A stretch of 64,000 nt of DNA from Alcanivorax sp. 24 (GCF_004360225.1 NZ_SNUA01000013.1:62001-126000), one strand, 5' to 3'; shown: positions 19,103 to 29,350, counted from the stretch's first letter. Numbers and translations are program-made. The notes: generated from the sequence alone by a model not told the origin.

Positions 19103-19118
19103 ATCAAAATAAATTGAT
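19103..19118. promoter_or_regulatory. Inverted repeat upstream of the SAM-cycle operon, candidate operator
   Basis: ATCAA-N6-TTGAT is a perfect 5-bp-arm palindrome in an A/T-rich patch, 31 bases before the ArsR-methyltransferase start. The placement and base composition suit a dimeric ArsR-type site overlapping the promoter. Confidence 0.5.
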
Positions 19119-19129
19119 ATAGATTGGAC

Positions 19130-19263
19130 GCTAACACGCAACACGCTTCACGCTGCCCTGCGGGCACACGCAAAATTCTGCTCTTCCGTAGCCGGACTGT
19201 AGTGAGGTGGGAGGCATTTCGGCACAAGCAAATATGGCGTGCAAGCGTGTTGCGTGCCGGCGT
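19130..19263. repeat. Pair of GC-rich interspersed repeats facing each other
   Basis: CTAACACGCAACACGCTTCA at 19131-19150 and GGCGTGCAAGCGTGTTGCGT near 19236-19255 are inverted relative to each other across about 85 bp of sequence with no credible gene. They occupy part of the 442-bp divergent region between the SAM-cycle operon and the porin gene. Confidence 0.7.
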
Positions 19264-19414
19264 CCCGTTCCGGTGAGAACGTCCGCGAAGCCAGCCGTAG
19301 TCAAGTGTGAAGCGGATGTGGCCAATATGAACAAAACGCCTAAAACGCAAAGAACGCCCATTATCGCCATTACGTTCCCCCTCTTTTCAGCGGGGGGTAG
19401 CGTGCCGGTTGTAA

Positions 19415-19432
19415 GAGAAACGCTTGTTTCTC
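19415..19432. promoter_or_regulatory. Perfect palindrome upstream of the porin-tct operon
   Basis: GAGAAAC-GCTT-GTTTCTC, 7-bp arms, 82 bases before the porin start. No T-run follows, so it is more likely an operator (for example for the operon's own response regulator) than a terminator. Confidence 0.4.
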
Positions 19433-19513
19433 CGTTCAAGGCCGGGTGACCTGTCCGTTGCCCGGGTGGCCGGTGCGCTATGGCGCGCATAAGCAAAACA
19501 AAAGGATCGCCCG

Positions 19514-20773
19514 ATGATGCGAAGCTCCATGACCGTGGTGCTGGTGTTCGTTGGCCTCTGGCTGACCGCCGGAGCCCGTGCCGATGATGAACTGTCCCGC
19601 CTCAAGCAGCAGATCGAGGAACTGAATCAGAAAGTCGACGCGCTCAATCAGCGCGAAGCCGCGCCCTCGCCCTGGGAAGGCCTCGAGATCGGCGGTGCGC
19701 TGCAGCTCGACTACAACCATTTCGATGGCGCCTACAATGCCACCCACGAAGGGCGAACGGGCTCGGATCTGTTCCCACGACGGGTGCGTGCCTACATCGG
19801 TTCCGAACACGGCGACTGGGACTACAAATTGCTGATGGATTTCTCCGATGGCGCCGAGATCGTCATGGCGCGTCTGCGCTACAGCGGTTTTGAGCGCGGT
19901 CCGGTGGTGCAACTGGGGAAACTGCGTGAGGATATTTCCCTGGAAGCGCTGTCCAGCAGCGCCCACCTGGTGATGATCGAACGTTCCAGTCTGGCCAACA
20001 CCGTCTCGCCCTATTTTCGCTGGGGTGCCTCGGCCTATCAGTTTTTCCCCTCCAGCGGCTTGCGCTACGCCTTCGGTGTGTACAAGAACGATGCCTTCGG
20101 TGACAGCGGCAAGGACGACAGCGGGCGTCTCAACTACGCCACCAGTGGCCGGTTCACCTGGGCCCCCAAGCGTGATCAGGGGGAAGTGCTGCATCTGGGG
20201 CTCTGGGCCTCCTACCGGGACATGTCCGGTGATGAGCTGAGTGCGTCCTGGGCTCGCGGCGAGGTTCGCGAGACCCCTGTCAGACTGGTGGATTATGCCG
20301 CCGGTGGCGCGCCCGTGGCGGTGGACCACCTGACCCAGCAGGGGCTGGAGCTGGCGGCGCAATGGCACGGTCTGCTGTTCCAGGCGGAATACGCCCGCCG
20401 TGAACTGAGCACCGAGGATCGCGCTTCCGACCTGGACGGACGGGATTTCGACGGCTATTCCGCCTCCCTTAGCTACTTTCTGACGGGGGAATCCCGCGCC
20501 TATAAGGCCAGTCAGGGCGTATTCCGGCAGCCGGACGGGGTGCGCAATGCCTGGGAAGTGGCGGCGCGCACCTCGCGGGTGGACGCCAGCAGTGCCAACC
20601 AGGGCACCGACGTCACCAGCCACACCCTGGGCCTGTCCTACTACTACGACGCCCATCTGAAATTCATGCTCAACCTGATCCGCTCCCGGGTCAGTGGCCC
20701 CGGCGCGCCCGCGCTGGTGGGGGATGAGCGTGACGCCAATGCCGTGGTGTTGCGGACGCAATACCAATTCTAG
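19514..20773 (+). CDS. Outer-membrane porin, OprP/OprO-like (phosphate-selective porin family)
   Basis: 419 residues with a Sec signal (about residues 1-23 ending A-R-A-D). A short coiled-coil (DDELSRLKQQIEELNQKVD) follows, then alternating beta-strand sequence ending in the aromatic C-terminus L-R-T-Q-Y-Q-F typical of outer-membrane barrels. The coiled-coil and the G-L-E-I-G-G-A-L-Q-L-D-Y entry match the OprP/O family. It is nine bases upstream of tctC, so its cargo is probably the carboxylate taken up by the tct system rather than phosphate. Confidence 0.85.
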   Translation: MMRSSMTVVLVFVGLWLTAGARADDELSRLKQQIEELNQKVDALNQREAAPSPWEGLEIGGALQLDYNHFDGAYNATHEGRTGSDLFPRRVRAYIGSEHGDWDYKLLMDFSDGAEIVMARLRYSGFERGPVVQLGKLREDISLEALSSSAHLVMIERSSLANTVSPYFRWGASAYQFFPSSGLRYAFGVYKNDAFGDSGKDDSGRLNYATSGRFTWAPKRDQGEVLHLGLWASYRDMSGDELSASWARGEVRETPVRLVDYAAGGAPVAVDHLTQQGLELAAQWHGLLFQAEYARRELSTEDRASDLDGRDFDGYSASLSYFLTGESRAYKASQGVFRQPDGVRNAWEVAARTSRVDASSANQGTDVTSHTLGLSYYYDAHLKFMLNLIRSRVSGPGAPALVGDERDANAVVLRTQYQF

Positions 20774-20782
20774 GAGGTTGCC

Positions 20783-21760
20783 ATGACGTTGCCTGCTCAC
20801 GCCGGTTGCCGGCGTTTATGCCGCGCTCTGCTGGTCCTGCTGCTGATGCTCGGGACCGGAACGGTCCGGGCGGATCTCCATTTCCTGGTGCCCGGTGGGC
20901 CCGGCGGCGGCTGGGACACCACTGCCCGGGCCGCCGGTGAGGCGCTGATCAAATCCGGCCTGGAGAACAATGCCTCGTTCCAGAACATGTCCGGTGGCGG
21001 GGGCGGCCGCGCCATCGCCTACATGATCAAGATGGGCACCAAGCAGGGCGACATGGTGATGATCAATTCCACTCCCATCGTCCTGCGCGCCCTGTCCGGG
21101 CAGATTCCCAACAGCTTTCGCGATCTCAAGCCCGTGGCCAATCTGATTGCCGATTACGGCGCCTTCGTGGTGACCGCCAACTCCCCTTATCAGAGTTGGG
21201 AGGAGGTGATGGCGGCCTACCGTCGCGATCCTCGCCTGGTCAAAGTCGCCGGCGGTTCCGCCCGTGGCAGCATGGATCACCTGGTGGCGGCGCAGGCGTT
21301 TCAGGCCTCCGGTGGTGACGGCCGCAAGCTGCCGTACATCCCCTATGACGGCGGTGGCCAGGCCAAAGCGGGGTTGTTGTCGGGAGAAGTGCAGTTGCTG
21401 TCCACCGGCTTCAGTGAAGCGCTGGAGCTGATGCGTTCCAGCGATGCCCGCATTCTTGCTATCACCGCGCCCGAGGTCATCGCCGATTACCCGGAGATCC
21501 CGACTCTCAAATCGCTGGGCTATCCGATGAGCTTCGTGAATTGGCGAGGTCTGTTTGCCGCTCCGGATACCCCGGACGCCAAGGTGGCGGAGTACTCCGA
21601 AGCCTTCCGCAAGCTGCTCGGGACGCCGGAGTGGGAAGTGGTGCGTAAACGCAACGGCTGGCTCAACAACTACGAGACGCCGGAGCAATTCCTCGAATCC
21701 CTGAAACAGCAGGAAGAACAGATGGCGCGAGTGATGCGTGATCTGGGCTTCATCCGCTGA
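20783..21760 (+). CDS. tctC: Tripartite tricarboxylate transporter substrate-binding protein
   Basis: 325 residues with a Sec signal ending near T-V-R-A-D. The mature protein begins with the TctC hallmark F-L-V-P-G-G-P-G-G-G-W-D-T-T-A-R and contains PYDGGGQAKAGLLSGEV, the ligand-loop motif of the family. It is the periplasmic receptor that captures a carboxylate such as citrate or tricarballylate for TctAB. GGAGG precedes the ATG. It is part of the porin-tctC-tctB-tctA operon. Confidence 0.93.
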   Translation: MTLPAHAGCRRLCRALLVLLLMLGTGTVRADLHFLVPGGPGGGWDTTARAAGEALIKSGLENNASFQNMSGGGGGRAIAYMIKMGTKQGDMVMINSTPIVLRALSGQIPNSFRDLKPVANLIADYGAFVVTANSPYQSWEEVMAAYRRDPRLVKVAGGSARGSMDHLVAAQAFQASGGDGRKLPYIPYDGGGQAKAGLLSGEVQLLSTGFSEALELMRSSDARILAITAPEVIADYPEIPTLKSLGYPMSFVNWRGLFAAPDTPDAKVAEYSEAFRKLLGTPEWEVVRKRNGWLNNYETPEQFLESLKQQEEQMARVMRDLGFIR

Positions 21761-21770
21761 AGGAGAGGAC

Positions 21771-22235
21771 ATGTTCATCACCAAAGATCGCATCGGTGCT
21801 TTTCTGTTTCTGGTGTTCTCCTGTGCCTATGGCGTTTACGCCTGGCAAATCCCGTTGTTGCCCACCGAGCAAGGCATCGCGGTCAGTGCGTCGACCTTGC
21901 CGAAAATCTATGCCGTGGTCGGGGTAGTGGTAAGCCTGCTGGCGCTGGCCGGGTCCTTTCTGCAACAGGCGGCGCGGCCGCAAGGTGGCTCCGGTGCGCT
22001 GGCACTGGGGCGCACGGCGCTGCTGCTGGTGCTGATGGTGCTTTATACCCTGATGCTGGATCCGCTCGGCTTCCTGCTGGCCACCGAAGTGTTCCTGCTG
22101 GCCGGCTACCTGTTGATGGGTGAATACCGCCCGAAGGTGCTGTTCTGGGCCTCGGTGCCGGTGGTGGTGGTGTTCTGGTTGATCATGACCCGTGTGCTGG
22201 GGATTTACCTGGCGCCGGGCACGCTGTGGAGCTGA
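21771..22235 (+). CDS. tctB: Tripartite tricarboxylate transporter, small membrane subunit
   Basis: 154 residues from the ATG after AGGAGAGG, with four hydrophobic helices (about 8-25, 45-65, 85-110 and 115-150), as in the TctB/DUF1468 family. It pairs with TctA in the inner membrane. The spacing to tctC is 10 bp and to tctA 4 bp. Confidence 0.9.
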   Translation: MFITKDRIGAFLFLVFSCAYGVYAWQIPLLPTEQGIAVSASTLPKIYAVVGVVVSLLALAGSFLQQAARPQGGSGALALGRTALLLVLMVLYTLMLDPLGFLLATEVFLLAGYLLMGEYRPKVLFWASVPVVVVFWLIMTRVLGIYLAPGTLWS

Positions 22236-22239
22236 GACC

Positions 22240-23766
22240 ATGATGGAAGGCATGTTGACCGGTTTGTCCGCGGCGTTGAGCTGGCAGGGCATCCTCTACG
22301 TAATGATGGGGTGCCTGGTGGGCACCTTTATTGGCATGTTGCCAGGGCTGGGGCCGATCACCGCCATCGCCCTGATGATTCCGGTGACCTACAGTATCGA
22401 CCCTTCCTACGGCATGATCCTCATGGCCGGGGTGTATTACGGTGCCATTTTTGGTGGCTCCACGTCGTCGATTCTGATCAATGCACCGGGGGTCGCCGGT
22501 ACCGTGGCGACCTCGTTCGATGGCTATCCCCTGGCGCGCAAGGGGCAGGCCGGCAAGGCATTGGCGCTGGCCGCTTATGCCTCGTTCTCCGGCGGCACCC
22601 TGGCCGCGGTCTTTCTGATGGTGGCGGCGCCGCTGCTGGCGAAGGTGTCGCTGAGCTTCTGGTCGGCGGATTATTTCGCGTTGATGGTCATGGGGCTCAC
22701 CGCCATCGCCGCTTTTTCCAATCGGGGCCAGTTCCTCAAGGCGGTGATGATGACCCTGCTGGGCATCATGCTGGCTACCGTCGGCATCGATCCGTCCTCC
22801 GGCGCCGAGCGGTTCACCTTCGGCTCCAGCGATCTGCTCGATGGCATCAGCTTCCTGCTGGTGGCGATGTCGATCTTTGCCCTCTCCGAGGCGCTCTCCG
22901 GTGTTTTGCGTCCGGACGGCAAAAAGGCGCCGGCGCCGTCCTCGAAGATGGGCGATCTACGTTTGAGCAGGGAGGAAATCAGGGACGTGGCGCCGGTGAT
23001 CGGCCGTTCCTCCATTCTGGGGTTTCTGATTGGTATTTTGCCCGGCGCTGGCGCCACCATTGCCAGCTTTCTGGCCTATGCCACCGAGAGGAATCTGGCC
23101 CGGGGCGAGAAGAAAAAACAGTTTGGGCAGGGTTCCCTGCGTGGTCTGGCGGCGCCGGAAACCGCCAACAACGCCGCGTGCACCGGCTCCTTCGTGCCGC
23201 TGCTGACCTTGGGTATTCCCGGTTCCGGCACCACGGCGGTAATGCTTGGCGCTTTGATTGCCTACGGACTGCAACCCGGTCCGTTGTTGATGCACGATAA
23301 CCCGGATGTGTTCTGGGCGGTGATCATGTCCATGTATGTGGGCAACGTGGTGCTGCTGTTTCTTAACCTGCCAATGATCCCGTACATCGCCAAGACGCTG
23401 GCGCTGCCGAAACCGCTACTGACCGTGCTGATCCTGTTCTTCAGCCTGATCGGTGTGTATCTGGTGTCGTTCAATACCTTCGATCTGTATTTAATGGTGG
23501 GCTTCGCGGTGTTGTCGCTGATATTGAGGCAGTTGAATTTCCCCATGGCACCGTTGATTCTGGGCTTTATTCTCGGCGGCATGCTGGAGAGTAATTTCCG
23601 CCGGGCGATGATGATTGCCGACGGTTCCATCGCGTTCCTGTGGGAGCGGCCTTTGACGCTGTGTATCACGCTGGTATCCCTGGCGCTGCTGCTGGTGCCG
23701 CTGATGGATTTCCTGCGCGGATTGAAACGGCCCGCGTCGGAGGCGGAGCTGTCCGATAACCTGTGA
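22240..23766 (+). CDS. tctA: Tripartite tricarboxylate transporter, large membrane subunit
   Basis: 508 residues starting M-M-E-G-M-L; a longer frame overlapping tctB adds a non-homologous leader. TctA motifs include G-C-L-V-G-T-F-I-G-M-L-P-G-L-G-P, the Y-Y-G-A-I-F-G-G-S segment, and G-I-L-P-G-A-G-A-T-I-A-S-F followed by PETANNAA. It forms the 12-helix translocation channel driven by the ion gradient. It is the last gene of the operon before the regulatory pair. Confidence 0.95.
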   Translation: MMEGMLTGLSAALSWQGILYVMMGCLVGTFIGMLPGLGPITAIALMIPVTYSIDPSYGMILMAGVYYGAIFGGSTSSILINAPGVAGTVATSFDGYPLARKGQAGKALALAAYASFSGGTLAAVFLMVAAPLLAKVSLSFWSADYFALMVMGLTAIAAFSNRGQFLKAVMMTLLGIMLATVGIDPSSGAERFTFGSSDLLDGISFLLVAMSIFALSEALSGVLRPDGKKAPAPSSKMGDLRLSREEIRDVAPVIGRSSILGFLIGILPGAGATIASFLAYATERNLARGEKKKQFGQGSLRGLAAPETANNAACTGSFVPLLTLGIPGSGTTAVMLGALIAYGLQPGPLLMHDNPDVFWAVIMSMYVGNVVLLFLNLPMIPYIAKTLALPKPLLTVLILFFSLIGVYLVSFNTFDLYLMVGFAVLSLILRQLNFPMAPLILGFILGGMLESNFRRAMMIADGSIAFLWERPLTLCITLVSLALLLVPLMDFLRGLKRPASEAELSDNL

Positions 23767-23829
23767 TATTGCGGGACACTGGCAGGCGATTTGCTGATCG
23801 CGGTCCCTGGACCGCTGGTGTCCCACAAA

Positions 23830-23900
23830 ATTCGCTGCCAAGGCAGCTCCCCACAGCGGCTCTGTAGTTCCCTCTTTGGGAAGCTGCCTTGGCGGCGAAT
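23830..23900. repeat. REP-like palindromic repeat
   Basis: Starts ATTCGCTGCCAAGGCAGC and ends GCTGCCTTGGCGGCGAAT. It separates tctA from the sensor kinase gene and may reduce read-through or protect the tct mRNA 3-prime end. Confidence 0.82.
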
Positions 23901-23966
23901 GGACTGCCCCACAATTGTGGGGTGGGTCACGGACCGCTATGTATGGATTAGTGATCGGGAGTAACC

Positions 23967-25589
23967 ATGCGTCGCAGGCGTATTCAACGGTTGGAAACCC
24001 GGCTGATTCTGTGGGTGCTGGGCTTCAGTCTGCTGCAGGTGGTGCTGTTCGCGGCTTTGGGGCAGTACCTGCTGGAACGGGGCGTGCGGGAGGAGGCCGG
24101 CCGCAAGGCGCTGGATCTGGCGCAGCTGGTGGCGGAATTGCCGCAGGTGCGTCAGGCGCTGGCGGCCGGCATCGACTCTCCAGACGGCGCCGCCCTGGCA
24201 CCGTTCATCGACCATCTCTGGCGGCGGACCGATGCGGACTTTATCGTGGTCGGCGATACCCGGCTGCGGAGACTGGCGCATCCGCGGCCCGACCGTCTGG
24301 GCAAGACCATGCAGGGCGGTGACAGTCAGACGGTGCTGTCGGGCAACGCGCTTGTTTCCGAGGCCCAGGGTTCCCTGGGCTTTTCCGTGCGTGGCAAGGC
24401 GCCAGTGGTGGATGCCGGCGGTAATGTCATCGGTCTGGTCTCGGTGGGATTCCTTAATCGCTCGGTGGAATCCATCGCCGCCGGTCGTTATCTGCAATGG
24501 TTACCGGTGGTGCTGGCGGTATTCCTGGTCGGGATTTTGTCCTCGCTCTGGATCGCCCGCCGTGTGCGTGCCGCTTTGTTCGGTTGGCAGCCCCATGAAA
24601 TCGCCCGGGTATTCGCCGAGCAGAGCGCCATGCTGGATACGGTGCGCTCGGGCATTGTCGCTCTGGATCTGGACGGCTGGGTGCAGCGCAGCAATCGCCG
24701 GGCCCGGCAATTGTTGGGGGTGGACACATCACAGGAAAGCGCGTTGCACTTGCGGGATCTGCTTCCCGACCAGGCCGGTTTTCTGTTGCGGGATGTGGAG
24801 CAGGTGCTGGATGGCGTGGAGTTGTACGTCGCCGGCCAGGAACTGGTGCTGTTCCGGCGGCCGTTGCGGGTGGGCGGCACGGTGCGCGGCGTGTTTCTTA
24901 GTTTCCGTCCTCAAGACGAAGTTGCCCATGTGAGCCAACAACTGGCCCAGGTGGAAGCGTTCGCGGAGCTGCTGCGGGTGCAAACCCATGACTATTCCAA
25001 CAAACTCAACACCCTGGGCGCGTTGATCCAGATGGGCGCTTACGGCAAGGCGGTGGAGCTGATCGGCTTGGAAAGCCAGGGGCACCAGGCCATGGTCAAC
25101 CGGCTGTTGGACAGTACCGGGGAGCCGCTGCTGGCGGGGTTGCTGTTGGGCAAATACCACAAGGCCAAGGAGCAGGGCGTCACGTTCGAGGTGGCGGAAG
25201 AAAGCGTGCTGGATGCGTCCGCGCCCCGCGAACTGCTGGAGCGGCTGGTGTCGATCCTGGGCAACCTGATCGACAACGCCATCGAAGCGGCGCGCCTCGG
25301 GCCACGCCAGCCGGCACGGGTGCGGGTAACGTTCGACGATCTTGGCGACCATCTGATCTTCGATGTGGAGGACAGTGGTGTCGGCTTGCGCCCAGAACGG
25401 CTGGAGGCCATGTTCCGGCCAGACTATTCTTCCAAGAGCGGGCGTCAGCACGGCGTCGGTTTGTATCTGGTGAAGACCTACGTGAGTGCCCTGAACGGGA
25501 CCCTGGAAGTGGGCCAGGCCGATCTTGGCGGCGCCCGCTTTACGGTATATCTGCCCCGTCGGCCAACGGACGAGGACAACCCGGCATGA
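23967..25589 (+). CDS. Sensor histidine kinase, CitA/DcuS family
   Basis: 540 residues: membrane helix at about 12-34, periplasmic sensor domain 38-175 of the CitA/DcuS type (with L-A-H-P-R-P-D-R-L-G-K and G-N-V-I-G-L-V-S-V-G-F), second helix about 178-197, PAS-like region to about 315. The histidine motif V-Q-T-H-D-Y-S-N-K-L has His341. The ATPase domain has N-L-I-D-N-A-I-E-A and G-V-G-L. These kinases read extracellular di- and tricarboxylates. Position after tctA and an ATGA overlap with its response regulator indicate it senses the Tct substrate. Confidence 0.93.
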   Translation: MRRRRIQRLETRLILWVLGFSLLQVVLFAALGQYLLERGVREEAGRKALDLAQLVAELPQVRQALAAGIDSPDGAALAPFIDHLWRRTDADFIVVGDTRLRRLAHPRPDRLGKTMQGGDSQTVLSGNALVSEAQGSLGFSVRGKAPVVDAGGNVIGLVSVGFLNRSVESIAAGRYLQWLPVVLAVFLVGILSSLWIARRVRAALFGWQPHEIARVFAEQSAMLDTVRSGIVALDLDGWVQRSNRRARQLLGVDTSQESALHLRDLLPDQAGFLLRDVEQVLDGVELYVAGQELVLFRRPLRVGGTVRGVFLSFRPQDEVAHVSQQLAQVEAFAELLRVQTHDYSNKLNTLGALIQMGAYGKAVELIGLESQGHQAMVNRLLDSTGEPLLAGLLLGKYHKAKEQGVTFEVAEESVLDASAPRELLERLVSILGNLIDNAIEAARLGPRQPARVRVTFDDLGDHLIFDVEDSGVGLRPERLEAMFRPDYSSKSGRQHGVGLYLVKTYVSALNGTLEVGQADLGGARFTVYLPRRPTDEDNPA

Positions 25590-26299
25590 CCTATTCAGTG
25601 GTGATCGTGGAAGACGAGAGCGAGGTGGCCCGCCTGCTGGCGGAGTACCTGCAACGGGACGAACAGTTCCGGGTCACCGCGATGGTCGGTGATCTGGCCG
25701 GCGGGCGGGCCTTGCTGGAACGCTATCGGCCTGATCTGCTGCTGCTCGACGTCTACCTGCCCGATGGCAGCGGCCTGGATTTGCTGGCGGAGTTGCGTGC
25801 CGCCGGCCATGGCTGTGAAGTGATGATGGTGACCGCCGCTTCCGAAGTAGCCGCTTTGGAACGGGCCTTGCAGTTGGGAGCCTTTGACTTCCTGGTGAAA
25901 CCGGTGCTGTTGCAGCGGCTGGATCGGGCATTGAACACTTTCATGCAACGCCAGCGGCGCTTGCGCCAGTCACCGGCGATCACCCAGTCCATGGCCGATG
26001 CACTGTTTTCCCGGGACACGGAGGGCGAACCGGCGGCCCCGGCGAAGGGCGGGCAGGCACGCCTGCCCAAGGGGATCGATGCGCTTACTCTGTCCCGGGT
26101 TCGGGCGGTCCTGGCCAAGGTTCCCCGGGACTTTCTCAATGCCCAGGAGGTGGGCAAGCGCGCCGGCGTCAGTCGCTCCACCGCCCGCCGCTATCTGGAA
26201 TACCTGCTCCAGCGCCACGAACTGGAAGCCGATCAGACCTACGGCAGCATTGGTCGCCCGGAGCGCCGTTACCGGCCGCTTTACCGCCAGGACGGCTAG
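25586..26299 (+). CDS. Response regulator, CitB/DcuR family
   Basis: 237 residues. The receiver domain has acidic pocket Glu9/Asp10/Glu11, phosphoacceptor Asp55 (LLLLDVYLPDGSG) and the later F-L-V-K-P lysine. The C-terminal helix-turn-helix (A-Q-E-V-G-K-R-A-G-V-S-R-S-T-A-R-R-Y-L-E-Y-L) is the CitB/DcuR type. It would activate the porin-tctCBA operon when the co-encoded kinase detects carboxylate. It overlaps the kinase gene by four bases and converges on the ZIP gene with a 16-bp gap. Confidence 0.93.
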   Translation: MTYSVVIVEDESEVARLLAEYLQRDEQFRVTAMVGDLAGGRALLERYRPDLLLLDVYLPDGSGLDLLAELRAAGHGCEVMMVTAASEVAALERALQLGAFDFLVKPVLLQRLDRALNTFMQRQRRLRQSPAITQSMADALFSRDTEGEPAAPAKGGQARLPKGIDALTLSRVRAVLAKVPRDFLNAQEVGKRAGVSRSTARRYLEYLLQRHELEADQTYGSIGRPERRYRPLYRQDG

Positions 26300-26315
26300 G
26301 TCCGCATCCTGCTGG

Positions 26316-27059
26316 TCAGGAAAACGCGTGTGAAAGGATGAACGCGGTGGTGAAACCGGCGGCGGTGATCAGTCCGGCCGCGTTATGGGTTTCATCGAAG
26401 GCCTCGGGAATCATGGTGTCGGCGATCATCGCCAGCATGGCGCCGGCGGCCACGCCCTGGGCCACGGCGATGTATTGTGCCGGTGCGTTATCGAAGAGGA
26501 GGTAACCGCCCACGGCGCCGAGGCCGCACAGCAACGTGATGGTTGTCCACAGTCCGAATACATAGCCGAACGACATGCCGGCCCGTTTCATGCCGACGGT
26601 ACTGGACAGGCCCTCGGGCACGTTGGAGAGGAAGATGGCGGCGACGATCGGGATCGATACGCCATTACCCTCGAGCAGGCTCAGACCGATCACCATGGAT
26701 TCCGGTATACCGTCGAACACCGAGCCCAGGGCAATGACCAGCGCGGCACTGGCCGTGGCGGTATGGGATTTATTCGATCGCTTGCGGTGACGGGCGCCAT
26801 GGTTGGCGAGGATGACGGCACCGCCGGTGAAGGCGGCGGCGCCGGCCAGAAAGCCCGCCGCCGACGCCAGCAGGCCGCCTTTGTGCAACGCCTCATCCAT
26901 AAGGTCGAAGGCGATGGCCGAAACCAGCACCCCGGAGCCGAACGCCATCACTGCCGCGGTCACCCGCGCTGGCGGTTTGGTGAACCAGCCCAGCAGTGTC
27001 CCGACCAGTAGAGCACTGCCTCCCGCCAGTCCCCAGAACAGCGCGGTCATCAGATGCAT
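26316..27059 (-). CDS. ZIP family divalent-metal transporter
   Basis: 247 residues with eight hydrophobic segments. Metal-site motifs of ZIP carriers are visible in helix 4 ([13 protein letters not shown]) and helix 5 ([10 protein letters not shown]), and a third acidic site in [11 protein letters not shown]. The basic, histidine-containing loop ([12 protein letters not shown]) is the usual variable cytosolic region. The family imports Zn2+, Fe2+ or Mn2+. The classical His of helix 4 (HNxPE) is replaced by Asp (FDGIPE), so metal preference may differ. It is transcribed alone, opposite to tkt. Confidence 0.85.
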   Translation of the reverse strand: MHLMTALFWGLAGGSALLVGTLLGWFTKPPARVTAAVMAFGSGVLVSAIAFDLMDEALHKGGLLASAAGFLAGAAAFTGGAVILANHGARHRKRSNKSHTATASAALVIALGSVFDGIPESMVIGLSLLEGNGVSIPIVAAIFLSNVPEGLSSTVGMKRAGMSFGYVFGLWTTITLLCGLGAVGGYLLFDNAPAQYIAVAQGVAAGAMLAMIADTMIPEAFDETHNAAGLITAAGFTTAFILSHAFS

Positions 27060-27248
27060 GGTGGTTTCCTCTTCAGCGTTGCACGAGAAAACCTTTGTAG
27101 GGGAAGGTCGCCTGTCTGGGCAAGCAAGACGTTCGCCGGATGCCGCCTCGCACGGGCTGAGGTGGCGCCATCTCTATATTTGCCCGCGACTCGCCCATGG
27201 GCGACAATAGCGCCCCTTTTTCAGCCACCAGTCAGTTTGGAGCCCTGC

Positions 27249-29255
27249 ATGTCCAGTGCCCCCGCCAGCCGTGATCTCGCCAATGCCATCCGTGCGCTCA
27301 GCATGGATGCGGTCCAGCAAGCCAATTCCGGCCACCCCGGCGCGCCCATGGGCATGGCGGACATCGCCGAAGTGCTCTGGCGCGGTTTCCTCAAGCACAA
27401 TCCCGGCAACCCGAAATGGCCGGACCGGGACCGTTTCGTGCTGTCCAACGGCCACGGTTCCATGCTGCTGTACAGCCTGCTGCACCTGACCGGCTATGGC
27501 GTCAGCCTGGAAGACATCAAGAATTTCCGGCAACTCGGCAGCCCCACCGCGGGCCACCCGGAATATGGTGATGCACCAGGCATCGAGACCACCACCGGCC
27601 CGCTGGGGCAGGGCATCGCCAACGCCGTGGGCATGGCGCTGGCGGAGAAGGTGCTGGCGGCGCAGTTCAATCGCGAAGGCCATGACATCGTCGATCATCA
27701 TACCTACTGTTTCCTGGGTGATGGCTGCATGATGGAGGGGGTTTCCCACGAAGTGGCATCCCTGGCCGGCACTCTGGGGCTGGGCAAACTGATCGCTTTT
27801 TATGACGACAACGGTATCTCCATCGACGGTGAGGTCGAAGGCTGGTTCACCGACGACACCGTGGAACGCTTCCGTGCCTATGGTTGGCAGGTGATCCCCA
27901 ATGTGGACGGCCATGATCCGGAAGAGATCCGCATGGCGGTGGAAACCGCGCGTAAGAACAGCGAACAGCCCACCCTGATCTGCTGCAAGACCATTATCGG
28001 CTTCGGCAGCCCCAACAAACAGGGCAAGGAAGAGTCCCACGGCGCTGCGCTGGGCGAGGGCGAAATCGCCCTGACCCGCGAAGCCTTGGGGTGGCAACAT
28101 GGTCCGTTCGAGATTCCCGAGGGTATTCGTCAGGCCTGGGACGCCCGCGACACCGGTGCCGGGCAGGAGGCCGAATGGCAGGCCCGGTTCGACGCCTACC
28201 GGGCGGAATTCCCGGAACTGGCGGTGGAGTTCCAACGCCGCATGGACGGCAAGCTGCCCACTGGATTCGATCTGGCCGCCCAGGCCTTCATCAAAGCGTG
28301 TCAGGAAAAGGGCGAGAAAGTGGCCAGCCGTAAAGCCAGCCAGAATGCCCTGGACGCCTACGGCCCGCTGCTGCCGGAACTGCTCGGTGGTTCCGCCGAT
28401 CTGGCCGGTTCCAACAACACGCTGTGGAAGGGCTGCAAGGCGGTGAACGCCGCCGACGCCAGCGGTAATTATGTGCACTACGGGGTGCGCGAGTTCGGCA
28501 TGACCGCGATCATGAACGGCGTGTGCCTGCACGGCGGCCTGCGCCCTTACGGTGGCACCTTCCTGGTGTTCATGGAATACGCGCGCAACGCCGTGCGCAT
28601 GGCGGCGCTGATGCACCAGCCCAATATCCTGGTCTACACCCATGACTCCATCGGTCTGGGCGAGGACGGCCCCACCCACCAGCCGATCGAGCAACTGGCC
28701 AACCTGCGCATGACGCCGAACATGAGCACCTGGCGTCCGTGCGACACGGTGGAAACCGCGGTGGCCTGGAAACACGCGCTGCAACGTCAGGACGGTCCTA
28801 CCTCGCTGATCTTTTCCCGCCAGGGGCTGGCTTGCATGCCCCGGGACGAGAGCGTGCTGGGCGAGGTGGAGAAGGGCGGCTACACCCTGTTGCAAACCGG
28901 TGAGGGCACTCCGGACGCACTGATCATCGCCACCGGCTCGGAAGTGGAACTGGCGGTGAAGGCCGCGGAAACGCTGGGCGCCGCTGGACGCAACGTGCGC
29001 GTGGTGTCCATGCCCAGTGTCGATGCCTTTCTGTCACAAAGCGCGGATTATCAGGAAAGCGTGCTGCCGGCGACGGTCAGAGCGCGAGTGGCGGTGGAAG
29101 CGGCCATCGCCGACTACTGGTACCGCTTTGTCGGCCTGGACGGCAAGGTGGTGGGCATGACCGGATTCGGAGCTTCCGCTCCCGCTGGCGATCTGTACAA
29201 GCATTTCGGCATCACCGCCGAGGCGGTGACCGAAGCCGTGGAGAGCCTGCTTTAA
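27249..29255 (+). CDS. tkt: Transketolase
   Basis: 668 residues starting [20 protein letters not shown], with GGAG upstream; a much longer frame upstream is non-homologous. The thiamine diphosphate motif runs G-D-G-C-M-M-E-G...N, and the transketolase signature [13 protein letters not shown] is present, as is the second-domain [10 protein letters not shown]. It moves two-carbon units between pentose-phosphate sugars. It starts the tkt-epd-pgk-fba cluster, a widespread proteobacterial arrangement. Confidence 0.97.
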   Translation: MSSAPASRDLANAIRALSMDAVQQANSGHPGAPMGMADIAEVLWRGFLKHNPGNPKWPDRDRFVLSNGHGSMLLYSLLHLTGYGVSLEDIKNFRQLGSPTAGHPEYGDAPGIETTTGPLGQGIANAVGMALAEKVLAAQFNREGHDIVDHHTYCFLGDGCMMEGVSHEVASLAGTLGLGKLIAFYDDNGISIDGEVEGWFTDDTVERFRAYGWQVIPNVDGHDPEEIRMAVETARKNSEQPTLICCKTIIGFGSPNKQGKEESHGAALGEGEIALTREALGWQHGPFEIPEGIRQAWDARDTGAGQEAEWQARFDAYRAEFPELAVEFQRRMDGKLPTGFDLAAQAFIKACQEKGEKVASRKASQNALDAYGPLLPELLGGSADLAGSNNTLWKGCKAVNAADASGNYVHYGVREFGMTAIMNGVCLHGGLRPYGGTFLVFMEYARNAVRMAALMHQPNILVYTHDSIGLGEDGPTHQPIEQLANLRMTPNMSTWRPCDTVETAVAWKHALQRQDGPTSLIFSRQGLACMPRDESVLGEVEKGGYTLLQTGEGTPDALIIATGSEVELAVKAAETLGAAGRNVRVVSMPSVDAFLSQSADYQESVLPATVRARVAVEAAIADYWYRFVGLDGKVVGMTGFGASAPAGDLYKHFGITAEAVTEAVESLL

Positions 29256-29308
29256 ATGAGCAGCTTGCATGCACCAGGCACCATGCCTGCACGCTACACC
29301 GGGATTAA

Positions 29309-29335
29309 GCGTGTTGCGTGTTGCGTGTTGCGTGG
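29309..29335. repeat. Tandem GC-rich repeat between tkt and epd
   Basis: The unit GTGTTGC is repeated as GCGTGTTGCGTGTTGCGTG and so on, ending 15 bases before the epd start. It overlaps the place where the epd ribosome site should be; no good Shine-Dalgarno sequence remains. Confidence 0.75.
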
Positions 29336-29350
29336 GCGGAGCCGGCGTTT

